Origin: Erythroxylum novogranatense
Taxonomy: Eukaryota; Streptophyta; Magnoliopsida; Malpighiales; Erythroxylaceae
Direction of reading: 5' to 3'
Assembly (NCBI GenBank): GCA_029891385.1
Contig: CM057230.1
Location: forward strand, 38,845,858 to 38,909,857
DNA length: 64,000 nt
Positions within the stretch are counted from its first letter, which is position 1; each line of letters starts with the position of its first letter. Both the position numbers and the translations under genes were made by a program. Under the pieces are notes generated by a model. The model was not told the origin of the DNA. It was given only the letters and a program-made list of their open reading frames with translations, and did no database searches. Positions 47,827 to 59,857 of this stretch are shown here, piece after piece.

Positions 47827-50044
47827 CTATGGCTTGAGAGCTAATGCCAGTCCGACCTTTGCACTCTTTTCAATTGTCCTTGTGTCCACCTCTCCTGATA
47901 TGGTGAACAAAGATTTGGGGCGCCATTCATGTTGGATGAGAGCGCTGGCCTTGCCATAGTTATTGACCCGGGCCTTCACAGTGGTCAAGGGGTCAAGGGC
48001 ATGCTGAGTTCCGATAGTCAGCGTGTTTTCATTGGTTGAAAAGCTATGACTCAGCTCTGCACCAACTGCTGTATTAGACAACGGGCTGACGACGTGGTAG
48101 TAGGAAGCATTAAGAGAATCTCCTTTGTCATTCCTGTGGCATTCCCCAAAATTCACTTCATCAGCAACAGGACAGACCAAAATCCAATACAATCCAAATA
48201 AAATACTTAAGCATTTACTGCACTAGTAGGATCCCTAAACCAGCTATCATCATCCTCATCACAGAACAGAGCTGGAAATTATTCCCACTGTCAAATGTCT
48301 ATCAAGATAATTAAGAAACTCTTGACAACTCCTCTTCCCTAGTAATGCTAGTCACCAGTTAACAAATTCATTATCATGGTCGTTTAAACAACTCTCTTCT
48401 TTCAGACAAAGCAAATACTCACAATGTCACAGAGGCAATAAGGTCTGCATTAGTATAACTCAAACCCGCATTGCATTTTGTAAAGTTCCCAGAAGCAGTG
48501 TCAAATAAGAGATCAGTTCCAAGGGCAACAGCACTGTTCCCAATGACACCCGAGAAGTTAACAATGGGATTGGCAGTCAACCCAATGCCAGTGCTTACTC
48601 CAGCATACTCATGCTGGTACTGGAGCTCAACCTGTTATCACAACCATATATCAGATCACTGAGAAGTAAATCTATGATTCAGATACAAACTTATTAGACC
48701 AGAATGCAGATATTAATGCTTCTAGCGACACAAAACTAATCAAAGAAACAGGATAGCAGGACTTCTTACTTTTCCAGACCTTTGATCAGGAACTTTAAAG
48801 CTAAAGATTGTCTTCAATCCTGGGGCAGGTTCATCAACTGTGATGGTTGTGAAAAGCTACAGATCGATAAAGCACCATTAAACGACCCAACCATTTAAAT
48901 CAACACCAAAGTACACAATAATATCAAGTTGCAATGCAATGATTAGAAAACTAATAATTCAAGATATATGGAAATTTGGTATGTGAAGAGCTCATTACTC
49001 TAGTAAATGAGATATAAATCTGTAAGACCACACTCATTACTTATTCTCACATGTGCAACAGAAGTACTGACAACATATGAAATAATTTATTTTTCAAATT
49101 GAAAATGTCCAATTGGTTCCTAGTGATATACAAGGAAATGCTAATATTTGTATATCTGAGACGTACACAATTAACACCATTAAAAAAAAAAAAACTCTCA
49201 GAGAACTACAAGCTCTGGAATCCTAAAACAGTAGCAAAACTAAAAAGGCACTTCATGCAGTACACAAATATGTAACAGCCAACAAGTTTTTGTTACCTAC
49301 ATTGGAGTTTGTGTCCACTTTCACATCAGTTGTGATGTTTTTATTCTTCAGCTGAGTGCTGACATCGGCCAAAAACAGTTCACCTTTTCTTATGCCACTT
49401 GAAGTGATTGCCTACAAAATACAACAAAACTAAATCTCCACAAGAGAAGAGAACAACGTAGATAGATTCATAAATAAAAACAAAAAAATCCATATCTGCT
49501 ACAGACAATTTTATAAGATTCAGATCTTTAGAAATACTTTACTAACTAATGGGTTGTTCTGCAGTCCCACACCCTCTAAGCACTTAAGAAATGCAGACAA
49601 CAACCTAGAATGTCACCTCTGCATCCTAGAACATTATCACAAACATCAAAATAAACGTGAATTATGTTTGAAAATCCAAATAGAAAAATAATCTATCCCT
49701 CCGATTTACCTTCATTTTCTAATGCAGCCAAACAGAAGACAGAATCCTACAAATAAAGGAAACAAAGAAAAGGAGCACATAATGATAAAGAGAATATTAC
49801 CGCTCCAGTGGAGGTGTAGGTGGTGACAGTGAACTTGTGGTCGCTCTGGTAATCCTTGTAGAGAAGATCTGAAAATTTACCCAATAGAAAAAGAAAACCA
49901 CTATAAAATGATTCAAAACTAACTCAGGACACTACTCACTAGGTACTACCCAGTGAAAACATCAAATAGAATTAGTAGAGAAAAAAATAGACTACCTCGA
50001 GCTCGCTTGCCGATTTCGGTGTAGAGACCAGGGCCTTTTCCCAT
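47827..50044 (-). CDS. VDAC: Mitochondrial outer-membrane porin (voltage-dependent anion channel), 276 aa
   Basis: Six coding exons on the minus strand: 49996-50044, 49801-49868, 49301-49411, 48770-48856, 48423-48631 and 47827-48133. All introns are GT-AG and the sum is 831 bases, 276 codons plus stop, the usual length of plant VDACs. The start [20 protein letters not shown] is the porin N-terminal helix; later come [35 protein letters not shown] and the end [10 protein letters not shown]. The product folds as a 19-strand beta barrel in the outer mitochondrial membrane and passes metabolites and ions. For exon 3 I used the donor after AAT (49301) because it keeps frame ([11 protein letters not shown]). 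No broken codon was seen. It is divergent from AMY3, with a Tat element between. Confidence 0.95.
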
Positions 50045-50596
50045 GATTTTTCCCGACAAAATTAGGGAGAAAACGAGGGCTTTGAGCTTTTTAGTGTTTT
50101 GGGGCAAATCAGTTCGGGAAAAAAAAAATCCCTAAATATTCGAAGGTTGTGATGTGAGGTTCATGTTGGACCGTCAGATCTTACATCTGGGACGTATGCC
50201 GTTGATCAGGGAGTGCTGAGTTGTGGTGGCCTTCAAAATAGGGACAGGTGGCAGTTGGACATATTCGCCTACGCCGTTCTGTTCTTTGTCAACGTGTTTC
50301 TGGGAGAGAGCTCGTTCTTAAATTAACCCTGTTACTTTACACGTTCTTGCAATTGAGGTCTCGAAAACCAAACTCATAACATGTCTACCCAATTAAAAAA
50401 TGAGCGAATTATCCAAATATGTGGACTGGGTGACAGGGAATTCTGCATTCTTTTTAAAATATTTATTTAACCTCTTATTTTAATTTAGAACTACTTCTTC
50501 TCCTTAAAAAGTTTTAAGAATAAATTAATGTCCTTTATTTATAAAATCTATTTTTGTTGAAATGTTATAAAATTGAGTTATAACTTTATAGGAATG
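50045..50596 (-). promoter_or_regulatory. VDAC promoter and 5' UTR side of the intergenic region
   Basis: About 550 bp between the VDAC start and the Tat element. The first 60 bases read as a likely leader. No clear TATA box was identified. The last five bases (50592-50596, GAATG) are the left target duplication. Confidence 0.45.
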
Positions 50597-50994
50597 TGGT
50601 TACTGGGATTACGGTTGAGCAGTGCGTTCCATGAAATCCATCGCCTTCTACCTTCCATGATGACGCGACGTGAATATACTCAAGAAAACAAGGAAGGCTC
50701 GTCGGGGTGACAACCCGACAATTTCTTCGACGCCAAGTAAGCTTTTAGTGCGGGAAGGATTGATGAATTCAGAGAAAGCGAATTAGGTTATGATCGACAC
50801 CAATTATGAGAGAATAATACCTTATATATCAAGTAGTAGTCGGGTTTAGGTTTTGTTACGATCTGCATGGAAGATTTCCTTCGCTAATGGGCGGGGAGGA
50901 ACGTGGGCTTGACTTTAAAGTCGATTATCGATGAAGAGATCGATCGCCCATAGGTCGTCTAGACTGGTCTCGAGCAGGAATGGCCGACCGACCA
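50597..50994 (-). repeat. 3' LTR of the Tat element
   Basis: Plus-strand ends TGGTTACTGGGATTACGG and GGCCGACCGACCA; aligned along its length with 59858-60258, with small indels. Confidence 0.9.
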
Positions 50995-51011
50995 TAAGCC
51001 CCCTACCTCGA
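50995..51011 (-). other. Polypurine tract of the Tat element
   Basis: Element-strand AGGTAGGGGGCTTA-type run next to the 3' LTR (plus strand TAAGCCCCCTACCT). Confidence 0.75.
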
Positions 51012-51439
51012 GTCCGAGCGAAGAGAAGGGTCGAGGAGTATGTAGAGTTTTGTAGGCGGTCGATAGGCGACTCGGGGTTAGGTCGATCGGTCGAGCCTTG
51101 TGATATAGCCCGTCTGTCGATCGGCTAAGTGGAATAAGCGATCGGTCGGGCAATGTTGTGATAGCGGTCGTGGAACGGCCGGGTAGTTTTAATTGGTCGG
51201 ATGACGATCGATCTCCATTAGTGGGGCGTGAAGGCATTTGAGGCATTTATGATTTGACGATGCACGCCGTCGACAACTTCGAATTGGAAGCGATCGTCTT
51301 TCAGAGTTACCCACCGTCCGAATGTCTTTTCGATCGTTCGCGCCTTCCGGATTTCAAGTAACCCCGATTTGCCTCCGTTTAGATCGCTGCGTGTCGGGGA
51401 TAGCTCGGATGTGTTCCACGGTCGGGCTTCGGTTGGATC

Positions 51440-51470
51440 GTAGTTCAACGTAGCCTCTATAAGTATCGAG
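51440..51470 (+). promoter_or_regulatory. Possible TATA box of the antisense gene
   Basis: CTCTATAAGTATC at 51456-51468 lies about 200 bp before the first ATG of the antisense gene, with a pyrimidine-rich leader after it. Proposed by position only. Confidence 0.4.
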
Positions 51471-51667
51471 TCGACAGACGGTTTGCTTTTCTTCACGCTT
51501 ATTTCATTCTTGCCGTCTTCTTGCTTTCCTTTGCTTTCTCCCTGTCTTCGCTTCATTTTGCTTATTCTTATTTCGGAAGTTGTTTCAGCGTTGTCAATTT
51601 CCGATTCCTACCATTGAATAGGTACGTCCCTCCTTCATTCTCATCTTCTAAATTTCTCTTAGAAAAC

Positions 51668-53860
51668 ATGTCGTCTAGCGATTCTCGGAGTGAGGTTTCA
51701 TTAATTGGTTCTGGCGACGGAGGTCGTCGTCGGAAGTTATGGTCGAGGCGACAATGATGTCAAGGCCGAGGATGTTGAAGAAATTACAACAAGGGAGCGG
51801 AAGGACGGCCGATAGTAAAGGAGTCGCCTAAAGGTAAATCGAGGATGTCTGCGGCGGATTTCGCTGGTCGTCATTAGAATAGTATCCCGCTTGATCGGGA
51901 GCCAGGTTGGCTTCGAGAATGAGGGAATTGGAAGCAACCGAGGGTGGATGGCCGTCTCGAATATTTCTTCTCGATCGGAGGCTTGAGATTGCCATACGTG
52001 CCGATCATGGATGAAGTGTGTACTGATTTCCAATTGCAGCCTAGTCAGATCCCTCCGAACGGGTGGTGTTTCATAAATAGACTTGTGTTGTTGTGCCACC
52101 AATTTGGCTGTCCGCCCTCCGTTAACATCCTGCGCCATTTTCTAAGGATGAGTCAAAGTCCGAGCTCTGGGGGAGGCATCCCTTCCCTGATGTATAAGGA
52201 TGCCCGGTATCGTCCAGCCGGGACGTCCGGTAAAATTACCGACTGGCGGACGAAATACTTCTTTGTGAAGCCTCCGGGGTCTTCTTCCGTGTCCCAGCGG
52301 TGGAGGTATCCTCAAGCCGAGCGGTGGAATAACTCGACAAGCCTATCGCTTTCTAGGGAAGAGCGGGAGGTAGTGGGCCGTATAAAGGAGCTCAGCCCTT
52401 ATAACTTTGCTCGGCTCATCTCGGGGTATGGCGGGGGCCTCGCCAACTCTCTTTGATTGACCCCATGCATGGTGGTGGGCTAGAGAGGAGCGCCTCACCT
52501 GGTTGACCCTCATGGTTGATTTATCTTCTTTGTTCGTAGGTTTTGGGTTCGATTACATTAACCTGCTTCCCTTGTTCAGGCAACTATGGTAAGGTTAACA
52601 CATACCCGGCGCCCCAAGTCCATCAAGGATAAGCGTCAGTGCAGGCCTTGGGAGGCCGAGGTCGGGAGACAGACGAGAGGCGGTTGACGGCCGCTCGGCT
52701 AATCGCTTCACTGCCATGGCGTATTCTCCCATTGCGTCTCCGAACCTCAAGCGGCGCTTTCTTTGTAGCCCACTTTGATCGAGCATTATTGTGGTCGAGG
52801 AGGAGGAGGAGGTCGAACGGCCTCTGAAGAGGAGGAGGGCCGCCAGAGTTGACGATCAATCTCCTAGTTCCCCGGTGGCCGACCGATCTCTTTGCCCTTT
52901 GGCGGCTGTTTGTCCTTCGGTGGTCGAGCAATCTCCCCGTCCTTCAAGCCAACTCAAAGGAAAGGAGGTAGCGGGTGACGTCGGGTTGTGGGAATCTCTG
53001 ATCAAGCTGCCCAGGGATTCCACAACTACTGATATTGGCGTTGTCCGTCACATCTTGGAAAGGATTACTCCTCCTGTGGACGGGGAGAAGTTTGACCAGA
53101 GGGGCAATAAGGAAATGGGGTCCCTACTCCTGCGTACTTGCCTGAGGAGCTCGATGATGTCATTCGAGACGGTGCAGCGTTTGGACGTTCTGGACCATGA
53201 GGTTCAGGACTTTCAGGAGCAGATGCAGGCCTTGAAAGACGAGCTTTCAAAGGTAGAAGAGGAGAGGGACCTTCTCAAAGCTCAAAATTCTTCTTTGGAG
53301 GAGGAGAAGAAGATTGGGGAGGAGGCGGCCAGCGTTTTGAAGGCCCAAGTTGACACGGGGGAAGAAGAGATGCGCGCCTTGCGAGCTCAGCTTACGAAGG
53401 AGGAGCTCGAAAGGGTAAAGGCGATGGCGATCAGGACCAAGCTGTCCGAGGAGTATGCCGTGTTACGGGGGCAGTGGGAGTCGGAGAGAGTATTAAAAAG
53501 AAGGCCTCGAGATCATGCCAAGGCCCTTCAAGATCATGCCTGCACCGAGGATACGCTGAGGAGGTACAAGCCTCGGTAAAGAAACAAAGGGCCGAGGCGA
53601 TCCTGCGATGGCAGAGGCGGTTCTTGCAGGACGAGTGCTTGGAGTATGACTGCGACCTGGCCCTTATGATCCTGAAGAATTGTTATAACGCCTGCGTTCT
53701 TGAGGGGTCGGACGGTCCTTCGTTCGCGCGTTCACGAGCCTTGCTTCTGCCGTTCTTGACCTTTCTTTGGAGGAAGTGAGGAGAAGGCGCGGAAGACCGG
53801 GGCCTGCCCCGATCGAGGAGCTGGACCTTAGCTTCGGTCGAGGAGGACGAGCTTCCTCAA
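51668..53860 (+). pseudogene. Antisense extra gene of the Tat element (Transposase_28-like domain plus coiled coil)
   Basis: Runs opposite to gag-pol. The first ATG (51668) starts MSSSDSRSEVSLIGSGDGG. After frame breaks, 51944-52456 reads LEYFFSIGGLRLPYVPIMDE, LQPSQIPPNGWCFINRLVLL and CHQFGCPPSVNILRHFLRMS, like the 'putative gypsy-type transposon' family (Transposase_28). Then come probable introns (TTCGTAG and TTGTTCAG acceptors near 52540 and 52580). 52791-53579 is a 262-codon frame with a basic KRRRAAR patch near its start and a coiled coil from about residue 115 (LDHEVQDFQEQMQALKDELS, EEERDLLKAQNSSLEEEKK). It continues shifted to about 53779 (VKKQRAEAILRWQRRFLQDE). Extra antisense ORFs are known in Tat-lineage elements; their role is not established. 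Nuclear location is a guess from the basic patch. Confidence 0.7.
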
Positions 53861-54134
53861 GATGATGCTTCGTCCCGCTTTGACTCTTTTCGCCGATTCC
53901 GGCTTCCCCGTATATTCCCCTGTATTCTCCTTCTCCTCCTCCTGCTCACGCCCCCTTCTCCCAATCAGAAGCTTACCCGGTCGGGCTTGGACGGGATGTA
54001 ATGAAGTCAAATGAACTTTGCCTTTGTTTCATTCGTTGTCTTTTTCCGTATTTATGCTCTTTACTTTCTACATATGTTGAGTTTCGGTGGAGTAGTTCGT
54101 AGTCGACCGGCTTCGAACCGATTGACCGTATTCG

Positions 54135-54378
54135 ATTTGTATCGATGCCGAGCGAGGGTCCCAAGACACTAGACTTGGTGACTCAATCGATCGTAGTTGA
54201 TCAACGTAAAATGCCGGGCGATGGCGATGGCGAGGGTCCCGAGGATCTTGTCTCGGCGACCTGACCGACCGTAGTCGATCTATGTAAAATGCCGGGCAAT
54301 GACGATGGCGAGGGTCCCGAGGATCTTGTCTCGGCGACCCGACCGACCGTAGTCGATCTATGTAAAATGCCGGGCGAT
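54135..54378. repeat. 78-bp tandem repeat, about three units
   Basis: The word AAAATGCCGGGC occurs at 54208, 54286 and 54364, an exact 78-bp period. Units also share GGCGAGGGTCCCGAGGATCT and CCGACCGTAGTCGATC. Lies between the ends of the convergent antisense gene and integrase. Confidence 0.9.
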
Positions 54379-54599
54379 TGATTGAACTTTCTACTCTGCG
54401 ATATAACTCTTTGTTGCCAAGAAATCTGTAACTCCTTTATTAATGATAACGAGGGCGTGGGCCATTAAAAAACCTGTCTGGCAAGGACAGAAAAAAGGTA
54501 CCCACATGTATACAAAAGGGGATAATAAGGAAGAATTGACAAAAATATAACTTATCTATTGGTAGAAAGCCTTCAAATTCTGGGAGTTCCAAGGCCTCG

Positions 54600-55880
54600 G
54601 TAGAATCTTCCCTTTTCATCGCTAGGATGTAGGAACCGTGTGCCCGACTTGTTTAACCACTCGATAGGGTCCTTCCACATCTCGCCCGAAGTTTTCCAGA
54701 TGTTTTCGGCCGCCTCGGCTTTTAGTAGACGATCCACCTACCTTTACATTGCTCGGTTTGACCTACATTATAGAAACAGTCGCCTTTTGCTGATGGCCTC
54801 GAACGAGCGGTGCCTTTCTCTATCCTCGCTAAGGAGAACGAGCTTTGCTCTGCGGGCTTCATCATTCCGCTCTTCTTCGAGGCCGACACCCTCGATTGTG
54901 CAATGTCGCTTCTATCGAACCGGGGCTTCCGCCCAAGGTCATTCGAATGGAGTTTCCCGTGGCTCCGTTCGGTGTGGTTCTATATGCCCACAAAACTTCA
55001 TCTACTTCTTCCACCTGTGTCTTTCTACCATCCAGCGCTTCTTCGTATGCTCATTATCTTTTATTGGTGTTCTCCACAAGACCGTTGCTTACTACGGATG
55101 GGCTAATCGAGGTCGATTGTAGCTTGATCTTGATCGGTCACGAAGTCTCGAACTTGGCGTTGTCAAACCGCCGACCATTATCTGTAATCAATACCATGGG
55201 CATCCCGGCGACAAAGTATATTTTCTTCACAAAGTTTTCAACCTTCCTCGGTGATTGTAGCAACAGATTACGCTTCCACCCACTTAGTAAAATATTCTAT
55301 CGCTACTATCAAAATTTCTTTTGTCCGGACCGAGAGGAAAGGCCCAAGATATCCATTCCCCATTGGGCGAAAGGGATAGGGTGACTTACAATTTTCATCC
55401 TCTCGGACATTGGTGAGACAGATTGTTGTTTTTCCGGCAGCTTCGCGGTCGACCCTCTCTCGACATCTCTTCTCATCGTTGGCCAAGAGTAGCCTTGTCG
55501 ATCAACCGGTGAGCCAAAGATTACGCCCCCACGTGATTTCCGCGACATCCTTCGTGGACTTGACCATTGCACCTTTCGGCTTCTTCTTCATTTAGACATC
55601 GAAGGAGCGGCCAGTCGTAAGACCGCCTATATAGAGAGTCATTGACAACCGTGTATTCGACTGCCTTTATCCTTAACTTCTTGGCTGCTAATTCGTCTTC
55701 CGGTTGTCTTCCTTCCAAAAGGTACCGCATGATCGGTTCTGTCCAGCCCGGTTGATCAGAATTTATTTTGAGAACTTCCTCGGTCTTCTGAATGCTAGGC
55801 CGATCTAGTCGTTCGATCAGAATATTGTTTTTGGCATCACGGTCGGAAGCCATTTTGGAGAGCGATCGCCTTGGCATTTC
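54600..55880 (-). pseudogene. Integrase of the Tat element (degenerate)
   Basis: Minus-strand 55877-55521 holds the linker and spacer (MRYLLEGRQPEDELAAKKLR, YTVVNDSLYRRSY, then CLNEEEAER). 55572-55268 has the zinc region end and core (GYSWPTMRRDVER, PFAQWGMDILG with the first catalytic Asp, VAIEYFTKWVEA). The remainder of the core and C-terminus down to about 54600 is in shifted frames. It would insert the element's cDNA. Confidence 0.75.
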
Positions 55881-56099
55881 GAGCTCGTTCTATTACATTG
55901 ATCGAATCGTGTCAAATTGCTCGCCTCGCTTGACTAACTCTGGTATTTGATCATGTGGTTCCTCGCCTCGTAATGCCCGTAACTTGACCGACTACCACCG
56001 CTATCATCAGATATCTTTAGGTGCTTCACTTCTATCTCCTTGGCGAGTTAGAGGCCGCTATCAGGCCTCATATTTCTTCTCGTTATTGGAGGCTTTGAA

Positions 56100-57650
56100 T
56101 TCTAGTGAGGGCGTATTCTACTTTTTCTTCCATGTTCGGGCCGATCAAGATAACTCGCCTCCGCATCCCTCGGCATTGGACGAGCCATCGACAAACAGGC
56201 TCCAGGAAGGGAATTGCTCGTCCTCCGAGCTTGGTTGGCTCATCTCTGCGATGAAGTCTGCTAGTATCTGTGCCTTAATAGTTGTGCGGGGCTTGTATTG
56301 TATGTCAAATTCACCCAGATTCTCATCGCCCACTTAATCAGTAGGCCGAGGTTTCGAAAGCCAAGAAAACCGCCGAGGGTTGGTCGGTCCATACCTCGAT
56401 GGTGTGACTTTGGAAATAAGGCCTCGACTTAGATTTCTTTGTTATCAAGGAGAGGGCCATCTTCTCTATAGGCGTGTATCGTGTTTCCGGTCCGGTTAAC
56501 ACTTTGCTAACGTAGTAGATAGGTGTTGTTCATTCCTCCGACCGAATTAGCACTGCTACCGATCGATCCCCAGAATCGCCATGTATAACACCGAGTTCTC
56601 TCCGTCTCTAGGGCTTTGTAGGATTGGCGGGCTAGACAAATCTTGCTTTAAGTCTTTGGAAAGCTTGTTCGCACTCGTCGGCCATCTAATTGAGTCACAT
56701 TCGCTTTCCTCAAAGATTTTGAAAATGGGAGGCACTTATCCCCAATCTGAAATGAACTCGCCAATGAGATTATCCGACCGCTAATATCCGAACATCCTTC
56801 AAGCATTGTGGCGAAGGCATCGTATGATGGCCTCGATCTTTTCGAATTAGCTTCGATTCCCGAAAGTGATCATAAACCCGAAATTTTCCGGATGCCACCC
56901 CGAACACACATTTTTCCGGTTTAGCTTCATCCGAAATTTATTCGTGGTCCGGAAGACTTCTTGAGATCTTCCACATGCTCCTACCGTCGTGCTTTTGACC
57001 ACCATATCATCTACGATGCTTCAACCGACCGACCGATCTGCTTTTTAAAGACCTCCATGACGAGCGTTGGTAGGTCGCCCCGCGTTCTTCAATGAAGGGC
57101 ATTACAGTAGCGAGATGTGCCTTGGTCGGTTATGAAGGCGGTCTTTTCTTCGCCTTCTAGACTCATCTGGATCGATGATAGCCGAGAAGGCGCCCAGAAG
57201 TCGGCGAGCCAGTGCTCGAGGTAGAATCTACTAACCGGTCGATCTTGACAATGGGAAGTTGTCTTTTGGACATGCTTTGTTCAGATCGATGAAGTCTATA
57301 CACATCCTCCATTTCCCGTTCTTCTTTTTTACTAAGACCACGTTAGCGAGCCATTCGGGGTATTTGACTTCTCTTATGAACCCCGCTTCAAGCAACTTCT
57401 GTACTTTCTTCTCGATTACCCCCTGGCGCTCCTTACTATGCCATCGCTTATATCTCGATCGAACATAATCATGCTTAGAATGTCGAGGAGTGACATGCAA
57501 TCGTGTCGAGAAATGTCGGGCATGTCGCTCGGTACCCAAGCGAAAACCGATCTGTTTTCCACCAAACAATTAGTGATTTCTCTAGCTAGGTTCTTCTGTA
57601 GCTCGGAACCTAGATTTGTGAACTTGAGAGGGTTGGCTTCATCCAAGACG
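56100..57650 (-). pseudogene. Reverse transcriptase-RNase H of the Tat element (degenerate)
   Basis: 57646-57416 reads VENRSVFAWVPSDMPDISRH, the text just before reverse transcriptase. 57569-57231 has VQKLLEAGFIREVKYPEWLA, NVVLVKKKNGKWRMCIDFID and LNKACPKDNFPL, the N-terminal half of the enzyme. The YxDD area near 57010 is recognisable in another frame (plus-strand CATATCATCTACGA). 56333-56145 holds the RNase H linker and start (AQILADFIAEM, WSLFVDGSSNAEGCG). Many one-base indels. Confidence 0.8.
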
Positions 57651-57719
57651 ACCCGTTCGTCTCTTCCACTGGATTCATCCGTCTGTCTCTTCGTCGGCTC
57701 TCACGTCAAGAGAGCTCGT

Positions 57720-58300
57720 CAAGACTACCGCCCTTCTAGGTCTTGGTTTCGCCAAGTAACATTCCCGGTGATTTTCTGCGACCCCGACGACTCCAGTTCC
57801 ATGGGCGTCGGAACTTCATAACTCGGTAGTATGTGGAGACGACCAGACCGAGGCGTTTGAGTAGCTCTCCCAATTATTGCATTGTATGCCCTCGAACTTA
57901 CGATTAGGAACTCCACGTCCCTTTCTATCGGCATGGCTTCGCCCAAACTTCACTTTCAGATAGACCGGCGAACGGTATCTTGACGCCTTGTTATTCCTTT
58001 GATGGGGCCGTCAGTAGGTAATAACCGCTCTTGCAACCCCATTTGCTTCAAGGCTTCATAGTATAGCAAGTCGACCGAATCGCCCGTGTCAATCATCACC
58101 GCTTCACCTCGAATCGTCCATGTTGAGATTTACGACGAGGCGTCATCGTGAGGGCAATGTACTCCATTTAGGTCCGACTCATTGAAAGAGATCATTAAAT
58201 CGTTCTCTTTCGGTTTTTGATGGGAGTGTCGTCGCCAATTGTTTGGCGTGATCGTTTTACGCCTTTAACGGTGGATCCCCTCACGCATTTCTACCAAATA
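57720..58300 (-). pseudogene. Protease region of the Tat element
   Basis: 57946-57725 reads FLIVSSRAYNAIIGRATQTP, the C-terminal part of Tat-lineage protease (pattern F.VV....YNAIIGRPTL). The active-site part upstream near 58080 lies in another frame (plus-strand text for VDSGDSADLLYYEA-like order). It would cut the polyprotein. Confidence 0.6.
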
Positions 58301-59830
58301 TCGTGTTAATAACTCCGATCGATCGGTCATTTTGCTATTCGGCATTTCCATCGTTTCTTTCCTCGACCGCCTCTGTTTTCTCGGCGGTTATCTATATTCG
58401 TGCTTTCGCTACCCCATCATTCCTATCGCTCGTCTTGGGGGTGGCGCTTTGTAGTCCAACCGCCCGGCCCTGCGATCGACGTTTCGTTCGTGTTTCATTT
58501 AATCGGCCTAACCTCCCTTTTGAATGAGGAGCTCAATCTCTTTTTCAACCGCCAGCTTTTCCGTATCATGACCGACCTCTCGTGGAAACGACAAGATAAA
58601 TTGGGGTTCTGTCTCAGACGGGTCTTCATTCTTTAGGGCTCTTTGATAGTTTCCCGTCGCTCTAACGGCCGCTAGTACTTCAAAGATCGAATTGCTTAGC
58701 GGGGTGAACTCTTCGCGACATCCTTGTCCATCGGTCGGCCTTTTTGATTCGTGGCTTTTTGCGCACATGCGGGTTGCCTTCTATCGTTAATGAGCGATCT
58801 TCCGTCCGACGTCTCGTGTTTTTCAAAGACTTCTTCGTTGAATATACCTATCCGCCCGGCTTATTTCTGAACCGAAGCGAGGTTGATCGAGGGCTAACGA
58901 CTTCTTGAACTCCTCGTCCTCGTATTGCTCATAAGTGCGGCTAGATAGACGAAAGAGTGAGATCGGGGACCTCGACCGCCTTTATTGTTGAACCGAGTGA
59001 TGAACTCCGTAAACTCTCATTCCTTCCTTGGGTGAGTTGCATCACCTCCAAAGCCGTCTTCTGCGGTCGCTTACTAGGGCGAATCGATTCGGGAAGAAGC
59101 GACCAAGTCCTCGAAACATGTGATACAGTCCGGGGGTAGGTTGTTGAACCATCGCCGAGCTCCCTCTTGGAAAGCCGTGCAAAAGACCTTACACTGAATA
59201 GCATCCGGACACCAGTGTAGGCTCATCATGGGTGAAAGTCTTGCATGTAGTCCAAAGGTCGGTCTTCCGGTGTATTTCTCGGGTCGGTATCTTTGCGCCG
59301 GTGCCGGAGGCTATCCAAATGTCCGGAATGAAGGAGAGTTGTATTGCGCCGTCAGGCGTCTGAATGAAGCTTCGAAGACGTGAGTCCGATCATCCGCTAT
59401 TTTTCTAAGGTTTCATACGGCGGTGATCGGTTGTTGTTGAATTGTCGGCGGTAATTGGTCGCACGGACGGCATTCTTTGTCTTTGATTCGACTTCTGATG
59501 TCTGGCGAATCACCAACTCACCGCCTTTTCTATCTGCTTTCGGCCAGACGGCGTGTGTGGACGGAGGAGGATCTGCACCTAATTGGTCTTTGGAGATTGA
59601 GGTTGCATGGTGCGCAACGTTATCCTCCACGACACGCTCGTTCTTTCTTGCAAGGTCGAGGCCGCGATTGATCGTTAGGATTGGAAGACTCCGTGCGGGA
59701 GATGTGTGGTGCAGGCGGCAGAATTGCAGGTAACTGCAGACCGATACGTTGCATCGCCAGAGCCGCAACAACAGCTATGTCGGGATTCATCGCCGCCACT
59801 GGCTTATCTGCGTGGTTTAGACGTGGTGCG
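58300..59830 (-). pseudogene. Gag of the Tat element (degenerate)
   Basis: The N-terminal part near 59900-59397 is broken. 59204-58941 in shifted frames carries the gag core (FARLSKRELGDGSTTYPRTV corresponds to F...FQEGARRWFNNLPP). 58768-58508 has the C-terminal motif GHDTEKLAVEKEIELLIQKG, typical of Tat-lineage gag (GHDTE.C..LK.EIE.LI..G). It would form the particle. Confidence 0.7.
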
Positions 59831-59841
59831 GAAGTCGGGCC

Positions 59842-59857
59842 CCACGGTGGCGCCAAT
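59842..59857 (-). other. Primer binding site of the Tat element
   Basis: Element-strand ATTGGCGCCACCGTGG next to the 5' LTR. A TTGGCGCC-type site is usual in the Tat lineage. Confidence 0.75.

Noticed and set aside
49297..49303. Alternative VDAC exon 3 donor after GTAG
   Set aside because: It shifts the frame of exon 4; the donor after AAT keeps the conserved FTTITVDE reading.
52623..52931. 102-codon minus-strand frame in the Tat 3' region
   Set aside because: Shadow of the plus-strand antisense gene; GC-rich and without recognisable motif.
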